In this document: positions 34,547 through 42,020 of the stretch, piece by piece
How positions within the stretch are numbered: position 1 is the first letter of the stretch
How the letters are laid out: the number at the start of each line of letters is the position of its first letter
Source of the DNA: an uncultured bacterium
GTDB taxonomy: Bacteria > Bacillota > Clostridia > Lachnospirales > Lachnospiraceae
Reading direction: 5' to 3'
DNA: 64,000 nt
Assembly (NCBI GenBank): GCA_947643595.1
Contig: CANRWP010000012.1
Span: 1-64,000 of the forward strand
Notes under the pieces: generated by a model
What the model was told of the DNA's origin: nothing
What the model saw: the letters and a program-made list of their open reading frames with translations, nothing else
Database searches by the model: none
Made by a program: the position numbers and the translations under genes

Positions 34547-34816
34547 TCAGACCTCCTCCCAGTACTTCCGGTACATTTCATTCAGCCATTCGATCGCCTC
34601 CGCCATCCCGGACACATCCAGCGTGAAACGTCTCCTCGTCTTCTGTTCCTCCGGTGTTTTCGCGTAACCCAGAGGTTCCGGCCACACGACGCCTTCCATA
34701 TAGTTCTCCTCCCCATCCGCCTTATTCATCAACATATAGCGCATCCCGTCCATACTGCCGCTCAAAGGCTCCTTCTTAATATAATTCAGATGCTTAAAAT
34801 GCTCTGCTTCGATCAT
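34547..34816 (-). CDS. Small conserved-type protein, unknown function
   Basis: 89 residues, charged, soluble, not recognised. It has an aromatic-rich C-terminus (AIEWLNEMYRKYWEEV) and a central VVWPEPLGYAKTPEEQKTRRRFTLD segment. A clear GGGAGGACGGGCA site precedes the ATG, so it is very probably translated. It follows the tRNA-Ala terminator and precedes the cysteine-rich small gene by 86 bases. Confidence 0.6.
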   Translation of the reverse strand: MIEAEHFKHLNYIKKEPLSGSMDGMRYMLMNKADGEENYMEGVVWPEPLGYAKTPEEQKTRRRFTLDVSGMAEAIEWLNEMYRKYWEEV

Positions 34817-34833
34817 TGCCCGTCCTCCCAATA

Positions 34834-34862
34834 CAAAAAAAGCCCGTATTTACAAGGGCTTT
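34834..34862 (-). terminator. Terminator after tRNA-Ala
   Basis: AAAGCCC (34839-34845) and GGGCTTT (34856-34862) form the stem; on the minus strand a run of T follows. It ends the tRNA-Ala transcript just before the ribosome site of the next small gene. Confidence 0.85.
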
Positions 34863-34873
34863 CCACGATAAAA

Positions 34874-34946
34874 TGGAGATAGGGGGACTCGAACCCCTGA
34901 CCTATACGTTGCGAACGTATCGCTCTCCCAACTGAGCTATATCCCC
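34874..34946 (-). tRNA. tRNA-Ala (CGC anticodon)
   Basis: 73 bases fold as a full cloverleaf. Acceptor arm GGGGATA/TATCTCC contains the G3-U70 wobble pair that marks alanine tRNAs. D arm GCTC...GAGC; anticodon arm ATACG/CGTAT around TTCGCAA gives anticodon CGC for GCG codons; T arm has the loop TTCGAGT. One mismatch is seen at 49-65. The CCA end is not encoded. It has its own promoter and terminator. Confidence 0.96.
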
Positions 34947-34958
34947 ATGGCATTGTTA

Positions 34959-34987
34959 ATTATAATGCAATTTCAGACAAATTGCAA
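34959..34987 (-). promoter_or_regulatory. Promoter of tRNA-Ala
   Basis: -35 TTGCAA (34987-34982), 17 bp, -10 TATAAT (34964-34959), ending 12 bases before the tRNA 5' end. An inverted repeat TGCAATTT/AAATTGCA spans the spacer and -35 box. Confidence 0.8.
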
Positions 34988-35046
34988 GAAATTTTTTCCG
35001 TCTCCCTGCATATCATAACAATAAAGCACCTCGGAGGCTTTTATAC

Positions 35047-35595
35047 ATGAAAGAAACATCACATTTTAAGGAAAACAGCTGCAGCTTCTCCGGCGTACGC
35101 CCCGCCATGGCAGACCTGCCCTACCCGCCCGTCCGTACCTGCGGGCAAAATCCGGCTTATGCCGCCCTGCTCAGCACGGACCACTCCGGCATGGTATCTG
35201 AAATGACAGCGATCACTCAATATATCAGCAATGAAAACCGGCTTTCTGCCGAACTATGCCCCCTGGCGAGATCCATCCTCGGCATCGCGATCGCCGAAAT
35301 GATGCACCTGCAGAAGCTCGGCGAACTGATCTGCCTGCTGGGCGGAAACGTAGATTTTACGGCGAGGTACCGCGGTGGAAAAAGCCGCATGTGGACGCCC
35401 CAGTACCTGACATTTCCCGCCGGGGCAAAGGATATGCTTCTGGCGGATATAGAAAGTGAAAAACAGGCGATCGCACAGTACACGGCACATATTAAAATGA
35501 TAGAGGATTCCTGTGTGAATGCCGTGCTCAAAAGGATCATTGTGGATGAAGAATATCATATCATGCTGCTGCAGGGACTTTTGGAAGAACTCTGA
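35047..35595 (+). CDS. Ferritin-like diiron-type protein
   Basis: 182 residues. Four-helix ferritin-like domain with two metal half-sites: E52 with E84-x-x-H87 (EMMH) in the first helix pair, and E138 with E168-x-x-H171 (EEYH) in the second. The N-terminal 40 residues are Pro/Cys-containing and not part of the fold. Possible roles are iron or peroxide handling, as in rubrerythrin-like, Mn-catalase-like or spore-coat CotJC-like proteins; no rubredoxin domain is present. CGGAGGCTTTTATAC precedes the ATG. Single gene, followed by a hairpin. Confidence 0.82.
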   Translation: MKETSHFKENSCSFSGVRPAMADLPYPPVRTCGQNPAYAALLSTDHSGMVSEMTAITQYISNENRLSAELCPLARSILGIAIAEMMHLQKLGELICLLGGNVDFTARYRGGKSRMWTPQYLTFPAGAKDMLLADIESEKQAIAQYTAHIKMIEDSCVNAVLKRIIVDEEYHIMLLQGLLEEL

Positions 35596-35608
35596 CTCTG
35601 CGCTGACG

Positions 35609-35637
35609 GGAGGCTGACTATCCGTTGAGCAGCCTCC
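35609..35637. terminator. Hairpin between convergent genes
   Basis: GGAGGCTG (35609-35616) pairs with CAGCCTCC (35630-35637). It lies 14 bases after the ferritin-like gene. No clear T-run follows on either strand, so termination efficiency is uncertain. Confidence 0.5.
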
Positions 35638-35663
35638 TGCTGTCATGTCAGAAACTTTCCCGT

Positions 35664-36170
35664 TTACTCCCCGGTCACCAGGATCTGGCACATCTTCATC
35701 GTCTGAAGCGCCGCCTCGTGCGTCTCCGGCGTCACGCCGGCACAGCAGGACGCATCGACCGTAATCTCAGTCTCCGGAAACATCGCCTTTAAGATCAGCG
35801 CATTGGAAACCACACAGATATCCGTGCAGAGGCCGACCAGCTCTATCTCCTCAAAATTTCTCTCATTCCAGTGTGTCCAGCCGAAGGTCGGTTTATCGAT
35901 ACAGATACTGCCCGGCACCTCGAGCCCCTCTGCGATTTCCCATCCCTTCGTGCCACAGATACAATGTTCTACCGGCAGCTTCTTTCCCTCCGGAGTATCC
36001 AGATAATTTTCCTGATGGGTATCTCTTGTAAAAATGATCTCGTCTCCCCTGATCTGATATTCCCCGATCTTTTTCTTTACATTGCCGACGATCGCCTGTG
36101 CTTCCTTTGTCCCCAGGGAACCGTCGATAAAATCATTCTGCATGTCTACTACGATCAATGTTTTTTTCAT
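35664..36170 (-). CDS. Nicotinamidase-like cysteine hydrolase (isochorismatase fold)
   Basis: 168 residues. The catalytic triad D9, K93 and C119 (GLCTDICV) is present, together with the metal ligands D50, H52 and H69 of nicotinamidases (TRDTHQENY, LPVEHC). The likely reaction is nicotinamide to nicotinate for NAD recycling; related ureide or pyrazinamide hydrolysis is possible. GGAGGAAAAAAGAAT precedes the ATG. Monocistronic. Confidence 0.85.
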   Translation of the reverse strand: MKKTLIVVDMQNDFIDGSLGTKEAQAIVGNVKKKIGEYQIRGDEIIFTRDTHQENYLDTPEGKKLPVEHCICGTKGWEIAEGLEVPGSICIDKPTFGWTHWNERNFEEIELVGLCTDICVVSNALILKAMFPETEITVDASCCAGVTPETHEAALQTMKMCQILVTGE

Positions 36171-36238
36171 ATTCTTTTTTCCTCCATCTCTATACTCTAT
36201 TACATCTGACAGTGATTTGAAATATCTTCAAAAATCCA

Positions 36239-36267
36239 TTGACAGACAGGGCACGATTTGATACAAT
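36239..36267 (+). promoter_or_regulatory. Promoter of tRNA-Thr
   Basis: -35 TTGACA (36239-36244), 17 bp, -10 TACAAT (36262-36267), about 36 bases before the tRNA. Near-consensus. Confidence 0.85.
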
Positions 36268-36302
36268 AATTTTCGGCAATCAGAAAGCCTGATCGCCGGT
36301 AA

Positions 36303-36375
36303 GCTGCTATAGCACAGTCGGTAGTGCGCAACATTGGTAGTGTTGAGGTCACCAGTTCGATTCTGGTTAGCAGCT
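36303..36375 (+). tRNA. tRNA-Thr (GGT anticodon)
   Basis: 73 bases, all four arms perfectly paired: acceptor GCTGCTA/TAGCAGC, D arm GCAC/GTGC with loop AGTCGGTA, anticodon arm CAACA/TGTTG around TTGGTAG (anticodon GGT, reads ACC/ACT), variable AGGTC, T arm ACCAG/CTGGT around TTCGATT. The discriminator base T is usual for threonine tRNAs. CCA is not encoded. A T-run follows directly (36375-36379). Confidence 0.95.
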
Positions 36376-36559
36376 TTTTATACATTCTTTCTATTCACGG
36401 CACACATCATCAAGAATTATCATACTATTATCCAAGTCAAATTGCAATGTGTCCTGTTATTTTTCTTTTTCCCACCCTGACAATGGAATAGACTTTATAC
36501 TCTGTCAGTATTATACTGTAACCATTACAAAATTCAACAGGCAAAAGAGGTGATATTAT

Positions 36560-36958
36560 ATGACATTAACAAACGATGATCTGCAGGCATTAGCTAATTT
36601 GCTCGACACCAGTCTGGATGTCAAACTTGATCAAAAACTACAGCCCGTCCATAACAGGCTTGATAAAATAGAAAACAAGCTTGACAAAGTAGAAGGCAGG
36701 CTCGACAGAGTAGAAGGCAGGCTCGACAGAGTAGAAGGCAGGCTTGACAAAGTGGAAGGCAGACTTGACAAAGTGGAAGGCAGACTTGACAAAGTAGAGT
36801 CCGAAGTATCCTCCCTGAAATCCGGACAGTTAGAATTGAAAAAAGGCTCCAGAGAAATCCTGAAAAAAGTTTCTGAAACTTACGAATTAGCGCTTGAAGC
36901 ATGGGGAAAGAGCACAGAAAACAGAGTGTGGCTGGAAGGAAAAAAACTGAAATTATAA
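36560..36958 (+). CDS. Coiled-coil protein built on 7-residue repeats
   Basis: 132 residues, unknown function. Residues 34-82 are heptads of the form LDKVEGR or LDRVEGR, a continuous coiled coil with leucine and valine in a/d positions, flanked by an N-terminal DDLQALANLLD helix and a C-terminal helix ending in WGKSTENRVWLEGKKLKL. No signal peptide or membrane segment. Short related proteins occur often in Clostridia and phages but lack a known role. AAAGAGGTGATATTAT precedes the ATG. Stands alone, downstream of tRNA-Thr and convergent with the AraC gene. Confidence 0.75.
   Translation: MTLTNDDLQALANLLDTSLDVKLDQKLQPVHNRLDKIENKLDKVEGRLDRVEGRLDRVEGRLDKVEGRLDKVEGRLDKVESEVSSLKSGQLELKKGSREILKKVSETYELALEAWGKSTENRVWLEGKKLKL
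36659..36805 (+). repeat. 21-bp in-frame tandem repeat, about seven units
   Basis: Seven successive 21-base units code for the heptads of the coiled-coil protein. The five central units (36680-36784) are nearly identical, differing at a few third-codon or Lys/Arg positions; adjacent pairs are identical over about 21 bases. Such arrays change copy number by slippage without shifting the frame. Confidence 0.9.
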
Positions 36959-36961
36959 CTC

Positions 36962-37912
36962 TTATCTGATTCCCGAACAGATATGGTTGCCATCCCCTCC
37001 CTGAGGTGCTTTCTCCTCTTCCCGATACAGTTTCCGGTACTGTCCCGGTGTACAATTCATACTTTTTTTAAACGCCTTCCCGAAATAGCTGGTCCCGAAA
37101 AAACCACAGGCAAAAGCGATATCCGTTACAGTCCGGTCCGTCTCCCGCAGCAGGCTGGCCGCCCGTCTGATCCGATAATCCATCAGATAGCCAAACGGCG
37201 AAACGTTCAGCATATCGCGAAAGCAGCGCAGACACTCCCGCCCGCTGATATTCGCTGAAACAGCGATCTCCTCCAGGGATATTTTTTCACTGTAATGATC
37301 TCTGATATAGAGCATCATCTTTTTAATGCGCTCCTCCCCCTGGGAACTCACCGTCTTCTTTGCCTGCATCACGTGAGCCGCCTCCTGGCATAAAAGACAC
37401 CACATGGACGACAGGTCATTTCTCACCGTAAATTCATAGCCGTACTCCCTCCGCTCCGCCGCGTCATAGGAATGACGAAACAGTTCGATGATCTGCCGCT
37501 GGTTCGCCACAGAAGGATGGAAGATGAACGCCTCCAGCTCCCTGCATTCAATGATCGGTGTAATATACTTTTTTTCAAACACATTGTGATATCCGCCCGC
37601 CAGAAGCTGCACGTCAAAGAGCTGATTCAGCACGATCGGGGCCGCCCCTGGCAAACATTCCTTGTAGTGCAGCATGTTGGAATTGATAAAAGCCCCCTCT
37701 CCGGTGCGGAGCGTGAAAGAGTGGCTGCCAGTATCCAACCGCACGCCGCCCTGCATCACCCAGAGGAATTCCACATCCTCGTGCCAGTGCCAGGGGGCAA
37801 AGCCTCCGGGTCTGCGCTCCATCTCCTCACAGCAAAACATGTGCGGAAATCCCTCCACCGGCCGCTCCACATCCTCCTCGAGATTTTCATTCAACCGCAT
37901 CTCATATATCAC
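36962..37912 (-). CDS. AraC-family regulator with N-terminal cupin
   Basis: 316 residues. N-terminal AraC-binding cupin with HWHEDVEFLWVMQGGVRLDTG (about 40-60) and a C-terminal double helix-turn-helix (about 208-305) with SLEEIAVSANISGRECLRCFRDMLN and VTDIAFACGFFGTSYFGKAFKKSMNCTPGQYRK. Usually activates a sugar or glycoside gene cluster; none adjoins it, so the target is unknown. Likely starts at GTG (37912), with AAGGG 11 bases upstream; the ATG at 37900 is the alternative. Confidence 0.88.
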   Translation of the reverse strand: MIYEMRLNENLEEDVERPVEGFPHMFCCEEMERRPGGFAPWHWHEDVEFLWVMQGGVRLDTGSHSFTLRTGEGAFINSNMLHYKECLPGAAPIVLNQLFDVQLLAGGYHNVFEKKYITPIIECRELEAFIFHPSVANQRQIIELFRHSYDAAERREYGYEFTVRNDLSSMWCLLCQEAAHVMQAKKTVSSQGEERIKKMMLYIRDHYSEKISLEEIAVSANISGRECLRCFRDMLNVSPFGYLMDYRIRRAASLLRETDRTVTDIAFACGFFGTSYFGKAFKKSMNCTPGQYRKLYREEEKAPQGGDGNHICSGIR

Positions 37913-38067
37913 TATATCGCCATCCCTTCTTCCGCATCGTCCATATAGTTCTATTTTTTGTCTGGATATTCATTTCTTTTACGACATTTTATCTATATAA
38001 TCATATCATAAACAGAATAAAGATGCCACTTAAAAATACGACAACGTCATTGAGAGGAGGAAACCAT

Positions 38068-38319
38068 ATGAAGATCTATAATATTGACAACACCTGTAAC
38101 TTTTTCGAGAAACTGGCCGCCTGCCAGGGAGAAGTAGAATTTGTGGATGAGCGAAACGGCTCCAGAACGCCTCTGACAAAACAGGGCATTCGGGAAAATC
38201 TCCTTCCGCTCTCTCTGATCAATGGAAAGATCAAGGAGATCGAACTGATCTTCCACAACCATCAGGACTTCGACAACATTTTTCGCTGGGTGATGAATAA
38301 AGGAAGCATCGCCTGCTGA
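38068..38319 (+). CDS. Small protein of unknown function
   Basis: 83 residues, not recognised. Soluble mixed alpha/beta composition with FFEKLAACQGEVEFVDERNG and a central LPLSLINGKIKEIELIFHNHQDFDNIFRWVM segment. A very strong AGAGGAGGAAACCAT site precedes the ATG at 38068. Followed 11 bases later by a bidirectional terminator. Divergent from the AraC regulator (156 bases apart), so regulation by it is possible. Confidence 0.65.
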   Translation: MKIYNIDNTCNFFEKLAACQGEVEFVDERNGSRTPLTKQGIRENLLPLSLINGKIKEIELIFHNHQDFDNIFRWVMNKGSIAC

Positions 38320-38330
38320 ATATCTGACAG

Positions 38331-38371
38331 AAAATACGGGGCGGCAGTTTTGATCTGCCTCCCCGTATTTT
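38331..38371. terminator. Bidirectional terminator
   Basis: 17-base arms (38331-38347 and 38355-38371) with one mismatch, loop TTTTGAT. A-rich start and T-rich end serve both the small plus-strand gene and the convergent glycerate kinase gene. Confidence 0.92.
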
Positions 38372-38372
38372 G

Positions 38373-39602
38373 TTACCTGATCAGTATACATGCCAGATCA
38401 TTTACATTGGTTCCTGTAGGTCCCGTTTTAATCAGACCGTTGCATTTTTCCAGTGCATGATAAGAGTCATTCTGTAAGAGAACACTGCTGATTCGATATC
38501 CCGCTTCTCTTAATTTACCATAAGTACTGCCATCCACAAATCCCCCTGCCGCATCTGTCGGTCCGTCCGTTCCATCTGACCCGAAGGAAAATACAGCCAC
38601 GTTTTCCATACCCCGTATCGCTTCCGCCGCCGCCAGCACCAGCTCCTGATTACGCCCTCCAAGGCCATTTCCTGTGAGCTGCACCACCGTCTCTCCTCCT
38701 GCAAGGAAAGCCAACGATTTTTTGCAATTTTGGTACTGCCTTGCTATCGCCCCGAGAAAAGTTCCTGCTTCCTTTGCCATACAATTCAGGCTCGAAGTCA
38801 GCACAAATGGCTCATATCCCAGCTCTCTGCAGGTTCTCGAAGCTGAAATACACAGTTCCTGCACGCTTCCCGTAATCACAGTAGTCACATTGTCACAGAT
38901 TTTCGGTGTTTCCTGCTCCAACAGTTTTTTTACATTTTCTGTCAACACCAGACCATATTTCTCCACTACAGCCCGGCACATAAGCGTTGTCGAGGAATCC
39001 GGGTACGCCGGTCCCGAAGCGATCATATCAAGGGGATCCCCCAGAATATCTGAAAGTACTACCGCAAACACATGCGCGGGATAGCACATCTTCGCAAATT
39101 TTCCTCCCTTCACCGCAGAGAGACGCTTCCTGACGATATTCATCTCCTTGATATCCGCGCCGCAGGACAAGAGCTGCCTTGTCACATCCTGCAACTCTTC
39201 CAGCGTGCAGAGCGGTATCTCGAAAAGAGCAGAACCTCCCCCCGATATCAGCATGATCACCAGATCCTCTTTTGACAGGTTCCCAACCATATCCGCCGCA
39301 TATTCCGTCCCTCTGAAGGAATTTTCATCGGGTACGGGATGCCCAGCCTCAAAAATGCGGTACGGCTCGATCTCTCCTTTGGCATGCTCATATTTCGTTA
39401 TGATAACGCCCGCATCTATCCGATCTCCCAGCACATCTTTCGCCGCCTTTGCCATTTGCCATGCCGCTTTCCCGAGCGATACCACGATCAACCTTCCCTG
39501 GGGCATTTTCAGGCTTGCAAGCGCCTTATTTACCGCCTGGTCCGGCTGTACATCCCGAATCGCTCTTTTGATAATCAGATCTGCATCCTTACGAAAATCC
39601 AC
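38373..39602 (-). CDS. Glycerate 2-kinase (MOFRL/GckA family)
   Basis: 409 residues. N-terminal DUF4147 glycerate kinase domain with VVSLGKAAWQMAKAA near 40, FEAGHPVPDENS near 83 and MLISGGGSALFEIP near 115, and a C-terminal MOFRL domain with GGRNQELVLAAA and FSFGSDGTDGPTDAAGGFVDG. Phosphorylates glycerate to 2-phosphoglycerate, linking sugar-acid catabolism to glycolysis. GTG start behind GAGGAGAATAAA. The sigma-54 activator remnant lies directly divergent. Confidence 0.92.
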   Translation of the reverse strand: MDFRKDADLIIKRAIRDVQPDQAVNKALASLKMPQGRLIVVSLGKAAWQMAKAAKDVLGDRIDAGVIITKYEHAKGEIEPYRIFEAGHPVPDENSFRGTEYAADMVGNLSKEDLVIMLISGGGSALFEIPLCTLEELQDVTRQLLSCGADIKEMNIVRKRLSAVKGGKFAKMCYPAHVFAVVLSDILGDPLDMIASGPAYPDSSTTLMCRAVVEKYGLVLTENVKKLLEQETPKICDNVTTVITGSVQELCISASRTCRELGYEPFVLTSSLNCMAKEAGTFLGAIARQYQNCKKSLAFLAGGETVVQLTGNGLGGRNQELVLAAAEAIRGMENVAVFSFGSDGTDGPTDAAGGFVDGSTYGKLREAGYRISSVLLQNDSYHALEKCNGLIKTGPTGTNVNDLACILIR

Positions 39603-39654
39603 TTTATTCTCCTCACTTTCGTTTATTGTCCATCAAAAACCAAAATTTTAACAG

Positions 39655-40213
39655 GAAAGGCAGCAACAGAAAAGTTTCCGTCGACGTACGCATTATCGTT
39701 TCTACCTCTGCTTCTTTAAAACAATTATCGCATACCAATGAGTTTTTGGAAGAACTGTACTATTGTCTCAGCGGTATTCCGATCACTCTGCCGCCATTGC
39801 GTACCCGAAAAAATGATATTATGCTCTATGCCTGCCATATTCTGGTGCGCTTTGACAAGAAAATAAACATGCATTTTTCCCAGTATGCATGGCCCGGAAA
39901 TATCCATGAGATGGAAAACGCTATCCAGTATATGTTATCCATCCATAATAACAAATCTCTGATACTGACCGCCGATGAACTGCCTGTCAATATCAGAGAA
40001 AATGTCAATACCATGGGGATTCCACAACGTATGCAAACCGATATGAATGCATCTTCAGGCATGCCTCTGCGTTCTATTGAAAATCAGATCCTTCTCGATC
40101 TGATCAATGAACGCGGCGAAACTGTTGCCGAAAAAAAACAGATCGCGGAAAAACTCGGCATCAGCCTCTCCACTCTCTATCGCCGTCTCTCGGAGCTGCC
40201 CTACAGATCATAA
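39655..40213 (+). pseudogene. Remnant of a sigma-54-dependent activator (C-terminal part)
   Basis: The frame starts within the AAA+ domain: VRIIVSTSASLKQLSHTNEFLEELYYCLSGIPITLPPLRTRKNDI corresponds to the VRVIAATN...FREDLYYRLNVIPI region, and YAWPGNIHEMENAI to the sensor 2 region of such activators. It ends in a Fis-type helix-turn-helix (AEKKQIAEKLGISLSTLYRRLSEL). Walker A, Walker B and the GAFTGA loop, plus the whole sensory domain, are missing. It begins about 50 bases from the glycerate kinase start, so a deletion removed two thirds of a divergent regulator. No ribosome site fits a native start. Confidence 0.85.
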
Positions 40214-41631
40214 TACATCGCAAACTCCGCCGGCGTGGGGATCTCCCCCGCCTTCTTCGCCTCCGCGCGCTTTCTCGCCGTCCATACTTCGATCAGCCTC
40301 TCCGGGAACACGCCGCCCTTTGTCAGATAGGCATGGTCCGCCTCCAACGCATCCAACGCCTCCTCCAGGCTCTTCGGCAGTCCCTTGATCTTCTTCTGCT
40401 CCTCGGCGGATAACGTATACAGATTAAAGTCATAAGGCCCCCATCCCATGGCCGCGGGATCGATCTTTCTCTCGATGCCGTCCAGACCGGCCATCAGGAT
40501 CGCCGCATAGGCATAGTATGGATTTGCCGTGGCATCCGGATTTCGCAGTTCAAACCGCTTTGTCTCCGGAGATTTCGCGTAAGCCGGAATCCGGATCACC
40601 GCGCTCCTGTTGGATGTGGCGTAGCCGATGGTCACAGGCGCCTCATAGCCCGGCACCAGCCGCTTGAAAGAGTTGGTGGAGGGATTCGTGAAGGCGCATA
40701 AAGACGCGATATGTGTCAGCAGCCCGCCGATAAACCAGTGCGCCGTCTGACTAAGGCCCGAATAGCCGTTCTCATCGTAAAATAACGGCTTTCCGTCTTT
40801 CTTTAACAGCATATGTACATGCATGCCGCTGCCCGCCTCCTGATAGATGGGCTTTGGCAAAAACGTCGCGGTCTTGCCCTCCTTCGCAGCCATATTTTTA
40901 ATGATATATTTGACGATCATCGTGTTGTCAGCCATCTCGGGCATATCCGCCAGCTCCACCTCGATCTCCATCTGCCCAGGGCCGCCCACTTCGTGATGAT
41001 GATATTTTACTCTGATGCCCCAGTCCTCCATCTCCATACAGATACGGCTTCTCAGATCATACCCCACATCCTGGGGCGCTGCCACATGATAGCCGCCCTG
41101 GCCTGGCACCTCAAAACCGTTGTTGCCCGGATTGTCAAGGCTTCTGTTCCACGCCGCCTGCTTCGTGTCGATCCGGTAACCGCACTGTCTCGGCGATACC
41201 TCATAACGCGCCGTGTCAAACAGATAGAACTCAAATTCCGGTCCGATGATCATGGAATCCGCGATGCCGCTCTCCCTCATATACTCCACTGCCCGCAGCG
41301 AGACATTTTTCGGATACTGATCGAAGGGCTTATTCTCTTCCTTCCCGATCACACAGACGTTCCCGCACATCGTCAGCGTAGGCACCTCCGCGAAAGGATC
41401 CACGCAGGCCGTATCCGGATCCGGCAAAAATACCATATCGCTCTTCTCGATCGGCGCATATCCGTAGTTGGAACCGTCAAATCCGATGCCGTACACGAAC
41501 GTGTTCTCGTCGAACCGCTCCACCGGTATCGTGATGTGCCGCCAGCGCCCGTCGATGTCCGTCATCTTAAAATCGATCATGCGGATCTGTTTTTCCTCGC
41601 ACAGTTTCCTGATCTCTTTACTCTTGTCCAT
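40201..41631 (-). CDS. glnA: Glutamine synthetase type I
   Basis: 476 residues, GSI family. Beta-grasp N-terminal domain with FDGSNYGYAPIEKSDMVFLPDP near 50-71, metal ligands in GPEFEFYLFD near 126, ATP-site KPIYQEAGSGMHVHMLLKKDGK, then TNPSTNSFKRLVPGYEAP and NRSAVIRIPAY. The adenylylation-site tyrosine loop of proteobacteria is not seen. Makes glutamine from glutamate, ammonia and ATP. AAGGAGAGGGAATAAGTT precedes the ATG. Its last 13 bases overlap the convergent activator remnant. Confidence 0.96.
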   Translation of the reverse strand: MDKSKEIRKLCEEKQIRMIDFKMTDIDGRWRHITIPVERFDENTFVYGIGFDGSNYGYAPIEKSDMVFLPDPDTACVDPFAEVPTLTMCGNVCVIGKEENKPFDQYPKNVSLRAVEYMRESGIADSMIIGPEFEFYLFDTARYEVSPRQCGYRIDTKQAAWNRSLDNPGNNGFEVPGQGGYHVAAPQDVGYDLRSRICMEMEDWGIRVKYHHHEVGGPGQMEIEVELADMPEMADNTMIVKYIIKNMAAKEGKTATFLPKPIYQEAGSGMHVHMLLKKDGKPLFYDENGYSGLSQTAHWFIGGLLTHIASLCAFTNPSTNSFKRLVPGYEAPVTIGYATSNRSAVIRIPAYAKSPETKRFELRNPDATANPYYAYAAILMAGLDGIERKIDPAAMGWGPYDFNLYTLSAEEQKKIKGLPKSLEEALDALEADHAYLTKGGVFPERLIEVWTARKRAEAKKAGEIPTPAEFAMYYDL

Positions 41632-42010
41632 AACTTATTCCCTCTCCTTATCCCTTAGGCATGTACACAGTGCAGGCACAACGCATCTTTTTATCTGACT
41701 TTTGGCGCACTGCTCACTACTTACGTGAACATTATAGCACGTCCTCACATGATTTCCCAGCAGATTATTTCCGATAATCTCTTATTGTTCCGTCTGCATT
41801 CCGGGACTTTACACTTTCCAGCGAATCCGCTATGATCAATTTTTAAGGAGACAATAAATATACTGAACCGGGGATACTATGAACCAACTGTCAAAAAGGA
41901 CCAGTGGCATTTTTCCGCGATGAGAGTTTCCGCTCAACGGAAACACCCGTACTCCGGATATCCCACGCTGTCCTGGACAACTCCAAAGAAAAACGCTGCA
42001 TCCAGGCCTT
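41632..42010. other. Intergenic region upstream of glnA
   Basis: 379 bases. An extended -10 element TGCTATAAT on the minus strand (TATAAT at 41736-41731) is the likely glnA promoter; no good -35 is present, as expected for an extended -10. A dyad GATTAT (41763-41768) / ATAATC (41774-41779) lies upstream of it and could bind a nitrogen regulator. The left part (41821-42010) has a ribosome-site-like AAGGAG and broken reading frames only. Confidence 0.5.
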
Positions 42011-42020
42011 TCAGGAGTGA
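41904..42020 (+). pseudogene. Short degenerate coding remnant
   Basis: A 38-codon frame, GTG start, translating to AFFRDESFRSTETPVLRISH and ending in CIQAFQE. It has good codon usage but lacks a usable ribosome site. Upstream an AAGGAG site (about 41847) is followed by frames that stop early, as if a frameshift separates the start from this tail. Not assigned to a family. It runs convergently into the last codons of the ABC permease gene. Confidence 0.3.

Noticed and set aside
36303-36375. Attachment site of an integrated element at tRNA-Thr
   Set aside because: No integrase, excisionase or repeated tRNA 3' end is visible downstream within the window.
36659-36805. Possible CRISPR array
   Set aside because: The units are contiguous 21-mers without spacers and code in frame for a coiled coil.
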